64,000 nucleotides of DNA from Rikenellaceae bacterium (GTDB taxonomy: Bacteria > Bacteroidota > Bacteroidia > Bacteroidales > Rikenellaceae): NCBI GenBank assembly GCA_015060115.1, contig SUZB01000004.1:58410-122409 (forward strand), written 5' to 3'. Both the position numbers and the translations under genes were made by a program. Positions within the stretch are counted from its first letter, which is position 1, and every line of letters begins with the position of its first letter. The notes below the pieces were generated by a model. It was not told the DNA's origin, ran no database searches, and saw nothing but the letters and a program-made list of their open reading frames with translations. Of the stretch, positions 32,270 through 40,020 are shown in pieces.

Positions 32270-32373
32270 GAGTTTTTAATTGTTATAGGGGGCTGGGTAT
32301 TTTGGGTACTGTGCGTATTTTGCTGTTTACTAAGATTAGCCATTGTACCCAGCCCTCTAACAACTAAAAACTC
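32270..32373. repeat. Element with the same terminal arms but a different core
   Basis: The arms GAGTTTTTAATTGTTATAG and CTCTAACAACTAAAAACTC match the terminal arms of the composite repeat. The interior is unrelated: GGGCTGGGTA pairs with TACCCAGCCC around about 45 bp with no 9-bp units and no CTCGTAAGGTC core. Confidence 0.75.
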
Positions 32374-32422
32374 TAACAACAAAAAAACATCACATTTACC
32401 TCTCACTTTCCTAAATTTTTCT

Positions 32423-32430
32423 TACCTTTG
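32423..32430 (+). promoter_or_regulatory. -7 box for the pheS-mnmG operon
   Basis: TACCTTTG is 38 nt upstream of ATG 32469, giving a leader of about 35 nt. No -33 TTTG is seen. Confidence 0.6.
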
Positions 32431-32468
32431 TACGATTGTATAGAATTGAAAAATAATACTCTACAAAT

Positions 32469-33494
32469 ATGATTAATAAGATTGAAGAGATTTTACAGGA
32501 GATTGAGGCATTTGCACCCGCTACGGCTGCCGATGTTGAGGCTTTCCGTATTAAGATTCTCGGTAAGAAGGGCTCGTTGGGCGCACTTATGGAGGAGTTT
32601 AAGAGTGTTCCTGCGGAGCAGAAGCGCGAGCTTGGTCAGAAGCTCAACCATCTAAAGAGTGTAGCTACCGAGCGCATCAACACGCTAAAGGTGGAGTTGC
32701 AGAACAAGGCAGCGATGAGCGCATCACATATCGATGATATGACACGCCCCGGTACATCGGAGCAGGTAGGCTCTCGCCACCCTATCTCGCTTGTGAAGAA
32801 TGAGATTGTATCTATCTTCTCGCGCTTGGGCTATACTGTGGCAGATGGTCCTGAGATTGAGGACGACTGGCATGTATTCTCTGCCCTCAACTTTCCTCCT
32901 GAGCACCCGGCACGCGATATGCAGGATACCTTCTTCATCGAGAGCAACCCCGATGTAGTGCTTCGTACCCACACCTCATCTATTCAGGTGCGCACTATGG
33001 AGCGTCAGAAGCCTCCCATTCGTGTTATCTGCCCCGGTCGTGTATTCCGCAACGAGGCTATCTCGTATCGTGCTCACTGCATCTTCCACCAGATTGAGGG
33101 TTTGTACATTGACCGCAATGTGTCGTTTGCCGATATGAAGCAGTCGCTGTTGTACTTCGCTAAGGAGCTCTTTGGTGAGCAGGCGCAGATCCGTATGCGT
33201 CCTTCGTACTTCCCCTTCACAGAGCCTTCAGCCGAGGTAGATGTGTCGTGCTCAATATGCGGCGGTAAGGGCTGCGGCGTATGTAAGGGCACCGGCTGGT
33301 TGGAGATTATGGGTTGCGGTATGGTTGATCCTAATGTCTTGGAGGCCAACAATATCGACCCCAAGGAGTTCTCAGGCTTTGCATTTGGTATGGGTATTGA
33401 GCGTATCGCAATGCTTAAGTATGGCGTGGGCGACCTTCGCCTCTATTTCGAGAACGATGTTCGCTTCCTTAACCAATTTGAGGGAGCATTGTAG
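32469..33494 (+). CDS. pheS: Phenylalanyl-tRNA synthetase alpha subunit
   Basis: 341 aa. With PheT it charges tRNA-Phe. The N-terminal coiled coil (about residues 1-85) binds tRNA. The class II catalytic core has motif 1 RHPISLVKNEIVSIFSRLGY, motif 2 PGRVFRNEAISYRAHCIFHQ, the SCSICGGKGCGVCKGTGW Cys-rich loop typical of bacterial PheS, and motif 3 GFAFGMGIERIAMLKYG. pheT is not in the window. It is the first gene of a tight five-gene run: the TPR gene begins 8 nt after its stop. Confidence 0.96.
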   Translation: MINKIEEILQEIEAFAPATAADVEAFRIKILGKKGSLGALMEEFKSVPAEQKRELGQKLNHLKSVATERINTLKVELQNKAAMSASHIDDMTRPGTSEQVGSRHPISLVKNEIVSIFSRLGYTVADGPEIEDDWHVFSALNFPPEHPARDMQDTFFIESNPDVVLRTHTSSIQVRTMERQKPPIRVICPGRVFRNEAISYRAHCIFHQIEGLYIDRNVSFADMKQSLLYFAKELFGEQAQIRMRPSYFPFTEPSAEVDVSCSICGGKGCGVCKGTGWLEIMGCGMVDPNVLEANNIDPKEFSGFAFGMGIERIAMLKYGVGDLRLYFENDVRFLNQFEGAL

Positions 33495-33502
33495 TTGGTA
33501 GT

Positions 33503-35251
33503 TTGCTGAAAATTTGTAAAATACTCTTGACAACCCTGGTGTTGTCTTTCGTTACGGCATTTGCATTTGGTAAGGAGCTTGGCTCTTCGCCGGCAGATGC
33601 CGTTTGCGACAGCGTGCCGGAGCGACAGCGCCGAACATATCGACATTCGGATGCCGTAAAGCGCCTATCCATAGAGCGAGATACGCTTCAGGCTCGCCAA
33701 GTATGGTTGGAGCTTATCGCTGAAGATACCACCTACTCCCCCGCTCTCTACTATCTAAGTATCACGGAGAGCAAAAATCGTGAGGAGAGCAAGGAGTATG
33801 CACGCCGAGCATACGAGGCTGATAGCTCGAATAAGTGGTATGCTCAAAACTACGGCTCACTGCTTATCTCTTCGGGCGACTACCGCAAGGCTCTGCCTAT
33901 CTATAGGCGTCTGTTGCAGTTGGATAATAAGGAGCTATCTACCTACCACGCCTTGGCACTTTTGTATGGCGTGCAGGGTATGCCTTATAGCTCGATTGCT
34001 ATCTTGGATAGTGCCGAGCTGAGGCTTGGTCGTCATCCATTTTTGGGTGCTATGAAGCAGAGCTTATTGCTTGATACTCACCAGTATAAGCGAGCTATAG
34101 AGGAGGGTGAACGACTGTGCGAGGAGAGCCCTTATAGTGTTGAAAATCACTTGGCTTTGGCCGAGGCTTACGAGGTATCGCGCCAAGATGATTTGGCCGA
34201 GGCTACCTATCTTCGTGCCTACCAGATTGATACCACAAACCTTACTACTCTTGCCGAGGTTGCCGATTACTACAATCGTCAGGGCAATCGCAGCAAGATG
34301 CTCGACTTCGAGGAGCGCCTGTTCAAGGATAGTCGTGCTCCGGTCAAGGATAAGGAGTATAGGTTGCAGCAGTATACCAACAATACGGAGTTTTATCGTG
34401 AGAACTACTTCCGCCTTGGCTCTATTATCGTTGGTCTTACGATGGACTACCCCACCAACCGCACCTTTATTAACGCATACGCTATGCACCTTATAGGCGG
34501 AGGTGCTACAGAGGAGGCCTATGACTATATGTTGCGCCATATAGATGATGCGTCGGCCACGGCTGACGACTATATTATGTTGCTGCAATATATGATGTTT
34601 TTGGAAAAGAGCGACGAGGAGATTCAGGCAATGCTTGATAGGGCTACCGAGAGGTTTGAGGGCAACGATACCCTACTCTCGTTCAAGGGTTTCTACTATA
34701 CCGAGGTGGAGGAGTACAGTAAGGCCCTTAAGATATTCAAGCAGGGCGTAAAGCGTGCTAAAAAGTTAAAAGATAATAAGTTGCGTAGTCAGTATTTGGG
34801 CTATATAGGCGATATTTACCACGAGATGGGCAAGGAGCAGATGTGCTTTAGGGCATATTACGATGCTCTGCTCTATGACGAGAATAATATCCCTGTGTTG
34901 AACAACTACGCCTACTACCTCAGCCTCACGGGTCGCGGTTTGGATAAGGCTCTTACGATGGCGCATCTTGCAATGTCGCTCGATAAGAGCAATGCCACAT
35001 ATATCGACACCTGTGCCTGGGTGCTATATAAGATGGGTCGCTACGAAGAGGCCAAGAAGCTGATGTTGCGAGCTTTGTCGTTAGATGGTCAGCGCGATGC
35101 CGATTTGTTGGCGCATTATGGCGATATATTGTGGGCGTTGGGCGAGAGGTTTATGGCCGAGACCTACTGGAAGAAGGCTGTAGACAAGGGCTACGATAAG
35201 GCAACTATGGAGAAACATATTAAAGAACTAAAGGGTGAAGATGGTAAATAG
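33503..35251 (+). CDS. Secreted TPR-repeat protein, 582 aa
   Basis: Start is TTG at 33503, 8 nt after the pheS stop; no ATG is available before the signal peptide (LKICKILLTTLVLSFVTAFA). The mature protein is a chain of TPR-like helix pairs from about residue 65 to the end (ALYYLSITESKNREESKEYA, LLQLDNKELSTYHALALLYG, NYAYYLSLTGRGLDKALTMA). Such proteins scaffold complexes in the periplasm or outer membrane. It overlaps the envC-like gene by 11 nt and so is probably translated together with it, pointing to an envelope or cell-wall role (inference). No enzymatic motif is present. Confidence 0.85.
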   Translation: MLKICKILLTTLVLSFVTAFAFGKELGSSPADAVCDSVPERQRRTYRHSDAVKRLSIERDTLQARQVWLELIAEDTTYSPALYYLSITESKNREESKEYARRAYEADSSNKWYAQNYGSLLISSGDYRKALPIYRRLLQLDNKELSTYHALALLYGVQGMPYSSIAILDSAELRLGRHPFLGAMKQSLLLDTHQYKRAIEEGERLCEESPYSVENHLALAEAYEVSRQDDLAEATYLRAYQIDTTNLTTLAEVADYYNRQGNRSKMLDFEERLFKDSRAPVKDKEYRLQQYTNNTEFYRENYFRLGSIIVGLTMDYPTNRTFINAYAMHLIGGGATEEAYDYMLRHIDDASATADDYIMLLQYMMFLEKSDEEIQAMLDRATERFEGNDTLLSFKGFYYTEVEEYSKALKIFKQGVKRAKKLKDNKLRSQYLGYIGDIYHEMGKEQMCFRAYYDALLYDENNIPVLNNYAYYLSLTGRGLDKALTMAHLAMSLDKSNATYIDTCAWVLYKMGRYEEAKKLMLRALSLDGQRDADLLAHYGDILWALGERFMAETYWKKAVDKGYDKATMEKHIKELKGEDGK

Positions 35252-36365
35252 ATTATTGCGTTTGTTGCTGGTTGTGGTCTTTGCCACTACCCCACTACTC
35301 CTTTCGGCACAATCGACCAAGAGGGTTGAGGAGCAACGCCAAAAGGTGGAGCAGTATCGCAAGGATTTGGAGAGGGCAAAGAGCGAGGTTTCGAAGCTAA
35401 AGAAGGAGAAGAGTTCGGCATCGGAGCGTGTCAAGGCGCTAAATCGCCAGATGAACCTTAGAAGCAACTATATCGCTGAGACTGAGCACGAAAAGGAGCT
35501 TGTAAAAGATGATATAGCTGCGGTTGATCATCTTGCCGACTCTCTGCAACAGGCTCTCGACCGCAACCGCGCCATCTATGGTGAGGCTGTGCGTGCTGCA
35601 TATCGCAGTTATCGTCAGAATACCGCTTCAAACTATCTTTTCTCCTCGGAGGGAATATCCGATGCCTCACGCCGTATGGCTCAGGTGCAGCACTTGGCAG
35701 ATAGCCGCAAGGCGCTTGCCGAGGAGATAGCACGCCAGGAGGAGGAGTTGGGCATAGAGCGTGAGCGCTTGGCAACACGCCGCCACGAGTTGGACTCTAT
35801 AACTATGTCGTTGGAGAGGGAGCGAGCATCGTTGGCCGAGGATAAGAGAGAGGCACAGCGCACCTACAACAACCTCTCGACTGCCGAGCGCAAGGCACTT
35901 AGCAACCAGCAGGAGCAGCAAAAGAGACTAAATAATGCGATTTCAGAGCTTCGAAAGCTTACTGAGGGAAATACTGCGGGTAGCTCGTTCTCGGACAAGA
36001 CAACGGCTCTAAATCTACCTGTAGTGGGTGGAAAGATAGATAAGGCGCAGGGCAATATGGCTACCATTACGGGTAAGCGAAGTGCCGATGTACGCTCAAT
36101 ATATGAGGGTAAGGTCATTCGTATCTCGAAGGATAATACCAATCATAGTATGGTATTTATTGCGCACGGTCAATATATCTCTGTGTATACCCACCTTGGC
36201 TCGGTGTCGGTAAAGGAGAACCAGACCGTTAAGCGCGACCAAAAGATAGGCACTATAGGCATCGGTATCGACCATACAGGTGAGGAGAGCGCCTATATGC
36301 AGTTTATGATTAACCACGCCGATAGCAGCAAGCGTATGTCGGTGATGGATTGTTTCAAAAAGTAG
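35241..36365 (+). CDS. EnvC-like murein hydrolase activator (degenerate M23/LytM)
   Basis: 374 aa from ATG 35241; GTG at 35235 is an alternative that adds two residues. A signal peptide (about 1-22, ending LLLSAQ) is followed by a long coiled coil (about 25-230, for example KDLERAKSEVSKLKKEKS). A C-terminal LytM domain covers about 270-374 (VRSIYEGKVIRISKD, VFIAHGQYISVYTHLGSVSV, KIGTIGIG). The zinc ligands of active M23 peptidases are incomplete, as in E. coli EnvC, which activates amidases rather than cutting itself. It overlaps the TPR gene by 11 nt and precedes ybeY by 6 nt. Confidence 0.88.
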   Translation: MVNRLLRLLLVVVFATTPLLLSAQSTKRVEEQRQKVEQYRKDLERAKSEVSKLKKEKSSASERVKALNRQMNLRSNYIAETEHEKELVKDDIAAVDHLADSLQQALDRNRAIYGEAVRAAYRSYRQNTASNYLFSSEGISDASRRMAQVQHLADSRKALAEEIARQEEELGIERERLATRRHELDSITMSLERERASLAEDKREAQRTYNNLSTAERKALSNQQEQQKRLNNAISELRKLTEGNTAGSSFSDKTTALNLPVVGGKIDKAQGNMATITGKRSADVRSIYEGKVIRISKDNTNHSMVFIAHGQYISVYTHLGSVSVKENQTVKRDQKIGTIGIGIDHTGEESAYMQFMINHADSSKRMSVMDCFKK

Positions 36366-36371
36366 GGTAGT

Positions 36372-36806
36372 ATGATACATTTCTTTAACGAAGGCACTAA
36401 CTATCTGCCTACCAAACGATTAGTTCTTCGTCGATGGATTGAGAAGGTCATCGAGATGGAGGGTTATAAGGCGGGCGAAATCAACTATATTTTCTGCTCG
36501 TCGTACTACCACCGACAGATGAACCGCGACTATTTGGGACACGACTATTTTACCGACGCCATCACTTTCGAAGATAGAGATAGTAGGGTAGGCGAGGGTG
36601 TTGTTTCAGGTGAGGTTTATATTGATGTAGACACGGTAATTGATAATGCTCCTATGTATAACGCCTTGCCTATCAATGAGATGCGTCGTGTTATTGTGCA
36701 TGGAGCTCTTCACCTTTGTGGACATAAAGATAAGACACAGTGGGCAGAGAAGAATATGCGCCGTATGGAGAACCGCTACCTTAAACTACTTTCTCAGATG
36801 CTATGA
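36372..36806 (+). CDS. ybeY: Endoribonuclease YbeY
   Basis: 144 aa. YbeY is a metal-dependent RNase in 16S rRNA maturation and ribosome quality control. The fold is recognised by GEINYIFCSSYYHRQMNRDY, then DYFTDAITFE, and the metal motif in VIVHGALHLCGHKDK. The canonical motif is H-x3-H-x5-H; here the first two His are present, the third position is Asp (HKDK), and an extra His sits two residues earlier. This variant may be normal in Bacteroidetes. Its stop overlaps the mnmG start as ATGA. Confidence 0.9.
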   Translation: MIHFFNEGTNYLPTKRLVLRRWIEKVIEMEGYKAGEINYIFCSSYYHRQMNRDYLGHDYFTDAITFEDRDSRVGEGVVSGEVYIDVDTVIDNAPMYNALPINEMRRVIVHGALHLCGHKDKTQWAEKNMRRMENRYLKLLSQML

Positions 36807-38686
36807 AACTAAGCTACGACATAGTTGTTGTGGGTGCTGGCCATGCAGGTGCTGAGGCTGCCTCGGCAGCAGCTCGCCTTGGGTCGCGCACACTGCTTAT
36901 TACTATCGATATGGAGAAGATAGCCTCTATGTCGTGTAACCCCGCTGTGGGTGGTGTGGCTAAGGGCCAGATAGTAAGAGAGATAGATGCTCTCGGTGGT
37001 CAGATGGCGCGTATTACCGACCAGAGCGCCATTCAGTTTCGTATGCTCAACCGCTCTAAGGGTGCCGCTATGTGGAGTCCCCGTGCTCAGTGCGATAAGT
37101 CGGAGTTTTCGCGCCTTTGGCGACGCACTCTCGAAAACACCAGAAACCTCTATTTGTGGCAGGATTCCGTTACGGAGATACTCCTCGACCAAACGGGCGA
37201 GAAAGTCGCTGTAAGGGGTGTTAAAACGCGAATGGGCGTGGAGATTGAGTGCCGTAGGGTAGTGCTCACCGCAGGAACTTTCCTCGGTGGCTTGATGCAC
37301 TGTGGAACAAACTCGGCTGAGGGTGGTCGTGCTGGTGATGAGGCTTCGCACGGCATTACAGAGCAGCTTGTTTCGCTCGGCTTTGAGAGTGGACGAATGA
37401 AGACCGGTACACCTGCTCGCTTGGATGCCCGCACCATAAATTTTGATGCTTTGGAGGTTCAAGAGGGCGATATAGAGCCTTCTAAGTTTTCATACGATGC
37501 TGATACTCAGGTGGTTAATCATCAACTACCTTGTTTTATGGTCTATACCTCAAAGGCTGTTCATGACATCTTGCGAGAGGGCTTTGACCGCTCACCGTTG
37601 TTCAACGGAACAATATCGGGTATCGGCCCAAGGTATTGTCCGAGCATCGAAGATAAGCTCAGAACATTTGCCGATAAGGAGCAACACCAGCTCTTCCTTG
37701 AGCCCGAGGGTCGCTCGACAAATGAGTACTATCTTAATGGCTTCTCTTCCTCTTTGCCCTACGAAGTTCAGCTTGAGGCGTTGCGTAAGATTTCGGGCTT
37801 GGAGGATGTCCATGTCTACCGCCCCGGCTATGCCATTGAGTACGACTATTTCCCACCCACGCAGCTACGCCACTCGTTGGAGACCAAGCTTGTCGATGGC
37901 CTCTACTTTGCCGGTCAGGTAAATGGTACTACGGGCTATGAGGAGGCTGCGGCGCAGGGTCTTATGGCGGGCATCAATGCGCATCGCTCGTTGCACAACC
38001 TTGAGCCTATTGTGCTTAAGCGCGATGAGGCATATATAGGGGTGCTTATTGACGACCTTGTAACAAAGGGTGTAGATGAGCCTTATCGTATGTTTACCTC
38101 GCGTGCCGAGTATCGTATTTTGCTCCGACAGGATAATGCTGATGCTCGATTGACACCTCTTGGTTACAAAATTGGTCTCGTTTCGGAGGAGAAATATGAT
38201 AATTTGCTCAAAAAATTATCTTCTGTAGAATCGCTTATTTCTTTCCTCCGTCGGCAGTCGGTCAAAATAGGCGAAATTGACAGCTATTTAATTTCGGTTG
38301 GTGAAGAGCCTTTGACACAGGGAAGAAAGCTCTATGATATTGTTCTAAGAAGCGGGGTAACACTGAAATCACTTATTGAGGTTGTGCCTCGTCTTAAGAA
38401 GTTTGTCGAGAAAGAGGAGTTTACAACGGAAGTTCTCGACCAGACCGAGATACAAATCAAGTATCGTGGCTATATCGAGCGTGAGCGTTTCTTTGCTGAT
38501 AAGCTACATAGGTTGGAGAATATTGCTATCCCCGAAGATTTCGATTTCAATGCAATGCATTCGCTAACCATCGAGGCGCGTCAGAAATTGACCCGTATTC
38601 GTCCCACGACAATTGGCCAAGCATCACGAATACCGGGTGTATCACCAGCAGATATTAATGTTTTATTAGTGAAATTCGGAAGATAA
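36803..38686 (+). CDS. mnmG: tRNA uridine-5-carboxymethylaminomethyl modification enzyme MnmG (GidA)
   Basis: 627 aa. With MnmE it modifies the wobble uridine of several tRNAs using FAD, NADH and methylene-tetrahydrofolate. FAD-binding VVGAGHAGAEAA is at residues 8-19. Family signatures MSCNPAVGGVAKGQIVREID, TAGTFLGGLMHCG, FNGTISGIGPRYCPSIEDK and TGYEEAAAQGLMAGINAH are intact. The C-terminal tRNA/MnmE-binding domain ends PGVSPADINVLL. The ATG overlaps the ybeY stop. The transcript ends in a hairpin at 38691-38719 that also resembles parS. Confidence 0.96.
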   Translation: MKLSYDIVVVGAGHAGAEAASAAARLGSRTLLITIDMEKIASMSCNPAVGGVAKGQIVREIDALGGQMARITDQSAIQFRMLNRSKGAAMWSPRAQCDKSEFSRLWRRTLENTRNLYLWQDSVTEILLDQTGEKVAVRGVKTRMGVEIECRRVVLTAGTFLGGLMHCGTNSAEGGRAGDEASHGITEQLVSLGFESGRMKTGTPARLDARTINFDALEVQEGDIEPSKFSYDADTQVVNHQLPCFMVYTSKAVHDILREGFDRSPLFNGTISGIGPRYCPSIEDKLRTFADKEQHQLFLEPEGRSTNEYYLNGFSSSLPYEVQLEALRKISGLEDVHVYRPGYAIEYDYFPPTQLRHSLETKLVDGLYFAGQVNGTTGYEEAAAQGLMAGINAHRSLHNLEPIVLKRDEAYIGVLIDDLVTKGVDEPYRMFTSRAEYRILLRQDNADARLTPLGYKIGLVSEEKYDNLLKKLSSVESLISFLRRQSVKIGEIDSYLISVGEEPLTQGRKLYDIVLRSGVTLKSLIEVVPRLKKFVEKEEFTTEVLDQTEIQIKYRGYIERERFFADKLHRLENIAIPEDFDFNAMHSLTIEARQKLTRIRPTTIGQASRIPGVSPADINVLLVKFGR

Positions 38687-38690
38687 TATA

Positions 38691-38719
38691 AAAAGTGTTC
38701 CACGGGGAACACTTTTTTT
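38691..38719 (+). terminator. Terminator of mnmG, with a parS-like centre
   Basis: AAAAGTGTTCC pairs with GGAACACTTTT around ACGG and ends in eight T. The centre TGTTCCACGGGGAACA (38696-38711) differs from the ParB site consensus TGTTnCACGTGnAACA at one base. Confidence 0.8.
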
Positions 38720-38886
38720 TGAGTTGTTAGAGTTGTTAAGACAAGTAAGACGAGTAAGACCATATGATGAGTAGGACTTTTTTGATACCCGACCTCGTAA
38801 GGTCTTACGGTCTTAAAGTCCTAAGGACTTAAAAAATATCTGCGCTCGGAACGAGCGCAACTCTAAAAACAAACAACTAACAACTA
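38720..38886 (+). repeat. Composite intergenic repeat, copy 10 (complete)
   Basis: It has a TTGTTAGAG arm, five 9-bp units, the core ACCCGACCTCGTAAGGTC, a GGTCTTA arm, the hairpin GCGCTCG/CGAGCGC and the right arm CTAAAAACAAACAACTAAC. It fits exactly between the terminators of the convergent mnmG and ilvE genes. Confidence 0.85.
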
Positions 38887-38887
38887 T

Positions 38888-38920
38888 AAAAAAAGACCAC
38901 CAAAACGGTGGTCTTTTTTT
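38888..38920. terminator. Terminator of ilvE (minus strand)
   Basis: GACCACC (38895-38901) pairs with GGTGGTC (38907-38913), with seven A before and seven T after, so it can work in both directions. Confidence 0.85.
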
Positions 38921-38938
38921 ATAATTCTTGCGGAGTTA

Positions 38939-39952
38939 TTACTCAACAACTACATTCCAGTTGTGAACATCCTCTACACGGCCATACTGGATGCCCTGCA
39001 AGTGGTCGTACATCTTCTTGCAAGTCTCGCCAACCTTCATACCATAGTCGTAGGTAACATTGTTGTCGAGGTCGTACAAAGCGCCGATGGGCGAGATAAC
39101 AGCTGCAGTACCGCAAGCGCCTGCCTCCTCAAATGTAGCGAGCTCCTCAACAGGAATATCACGCTCCTCAACAGTAAGACCAAGGTCTACGGCAATCTGA
39201 CGAAGGCTCTTGTTGGTAATTGAGGGAAGGATAGAGAGCGACTTGGGTGTTACATAGGTGTTGTTCTTGATACCGAAGAAGTTAGCAGCACCAAACTCCT
39301 CAACCTTTGAGTGGGTTGCAGCATCGAGATACAATACATTAGAGAAGCCCTTCTTGTGAGCAGACTCCAATGACCAGATTGATGAAGCGTAGTTACCACC
39401 AACCTTTACATCACCTGTACCACGCGGCGCAGCACGGTCCTGATCACGCATAATGAGGGCCTTGATAGCAGACATACCACCCTTGAAGTAGGGACCTACG
39501 GGTGCGCAGAAGATGATAAGGTCTGCCTCGTCTACGGCACGAACACCAAGACAAGTCTTTGTACCGAGAAGGGTAGGACGCAAGTAGAGCGATGCACCAG
39601 TCTCGTAGGGAGGAATAAACTCAGTGTTGCGCTTAACACACTCTACGCAACCCTCAACAAACTGCTCAACAGTAGGTGCGGGCAAGCAGAGACGGTTAGC
39701 TGAGTTAATCATACGCTTAGCGTTCTCGTCGGGACGGAACAAGCGTACCTTACCATCAACACCACGGAAGGCCTTCAAGCCCTCGAAGATCTCCAAACCA
39801 TAGTGCAAGCAAGCTGCAGACATATGCATCTTGATGTACTCATCATCGGTAACCTCCATCTTGCTCCACTGACCGTTAGCGTAGTGGTAACGAACATTGA
39901 AAGCGGTCTTGTAGTAAGCAAAACCAAGCTCTCCCCATTTAATGTTTTCCAT
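38939..39952 (-). CDS. ilvE: Branched-chain amino acid aminotransferase
   Basis: 337 aa, of the mammalian-like fold-type IV subgroup. It interconverts leucine, isoleucine and valine with their 2-keto acids using PLP. Family features are LHYGLEIFEGLKAFRG, RPDENAKRMINSANRL, ASLYLRPTLLGT, and DVKVGGNYASSIW with the likely PLP lysine before VGGNY, then EFGAANFFGI and CGTAAVISPIGAL. It lies 68 nt downstream of metG on the same strand with no obvious promoter between, so it may be read from metG. Confidence 0.94.
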   Translation of the reverse strand: MENIKWGELGFAYYKTAFNVRYHYANGQWSKMEVTDDEYIKMHMSAACLHYGLEIFEGLKAFRGVDGKVRLFRPDENAKRMINSANRLCLPAPTVEQFVEGCVECVKRNTEFIPPYETGASLYLRPTLLGTKTCLGVRAVDEADLIIFCAPVGPYFKGGMSAIKALIMRDQDRAAPRGTGDVKVGGNYASSIWSLESAHKKGFSNVLYLDAATHSKVEEFGAANFFGIKNNTYVTPKSLSILPSITNKSLRQIAVDLGLTVEERDIPVEELATFEEAGACGTAAVISPIGALYDLDNNVTYDYGMKVGETCKKMYDHLQGIQYGRVEDVHNWNVVVE

Positions 39953-40020
39953 AATTGTTTGTTTAAGTTTTTGGTTATATTTTTAGGTTGTTTTTGGTTA
40001 AACCTTTGATAATCAATTAA

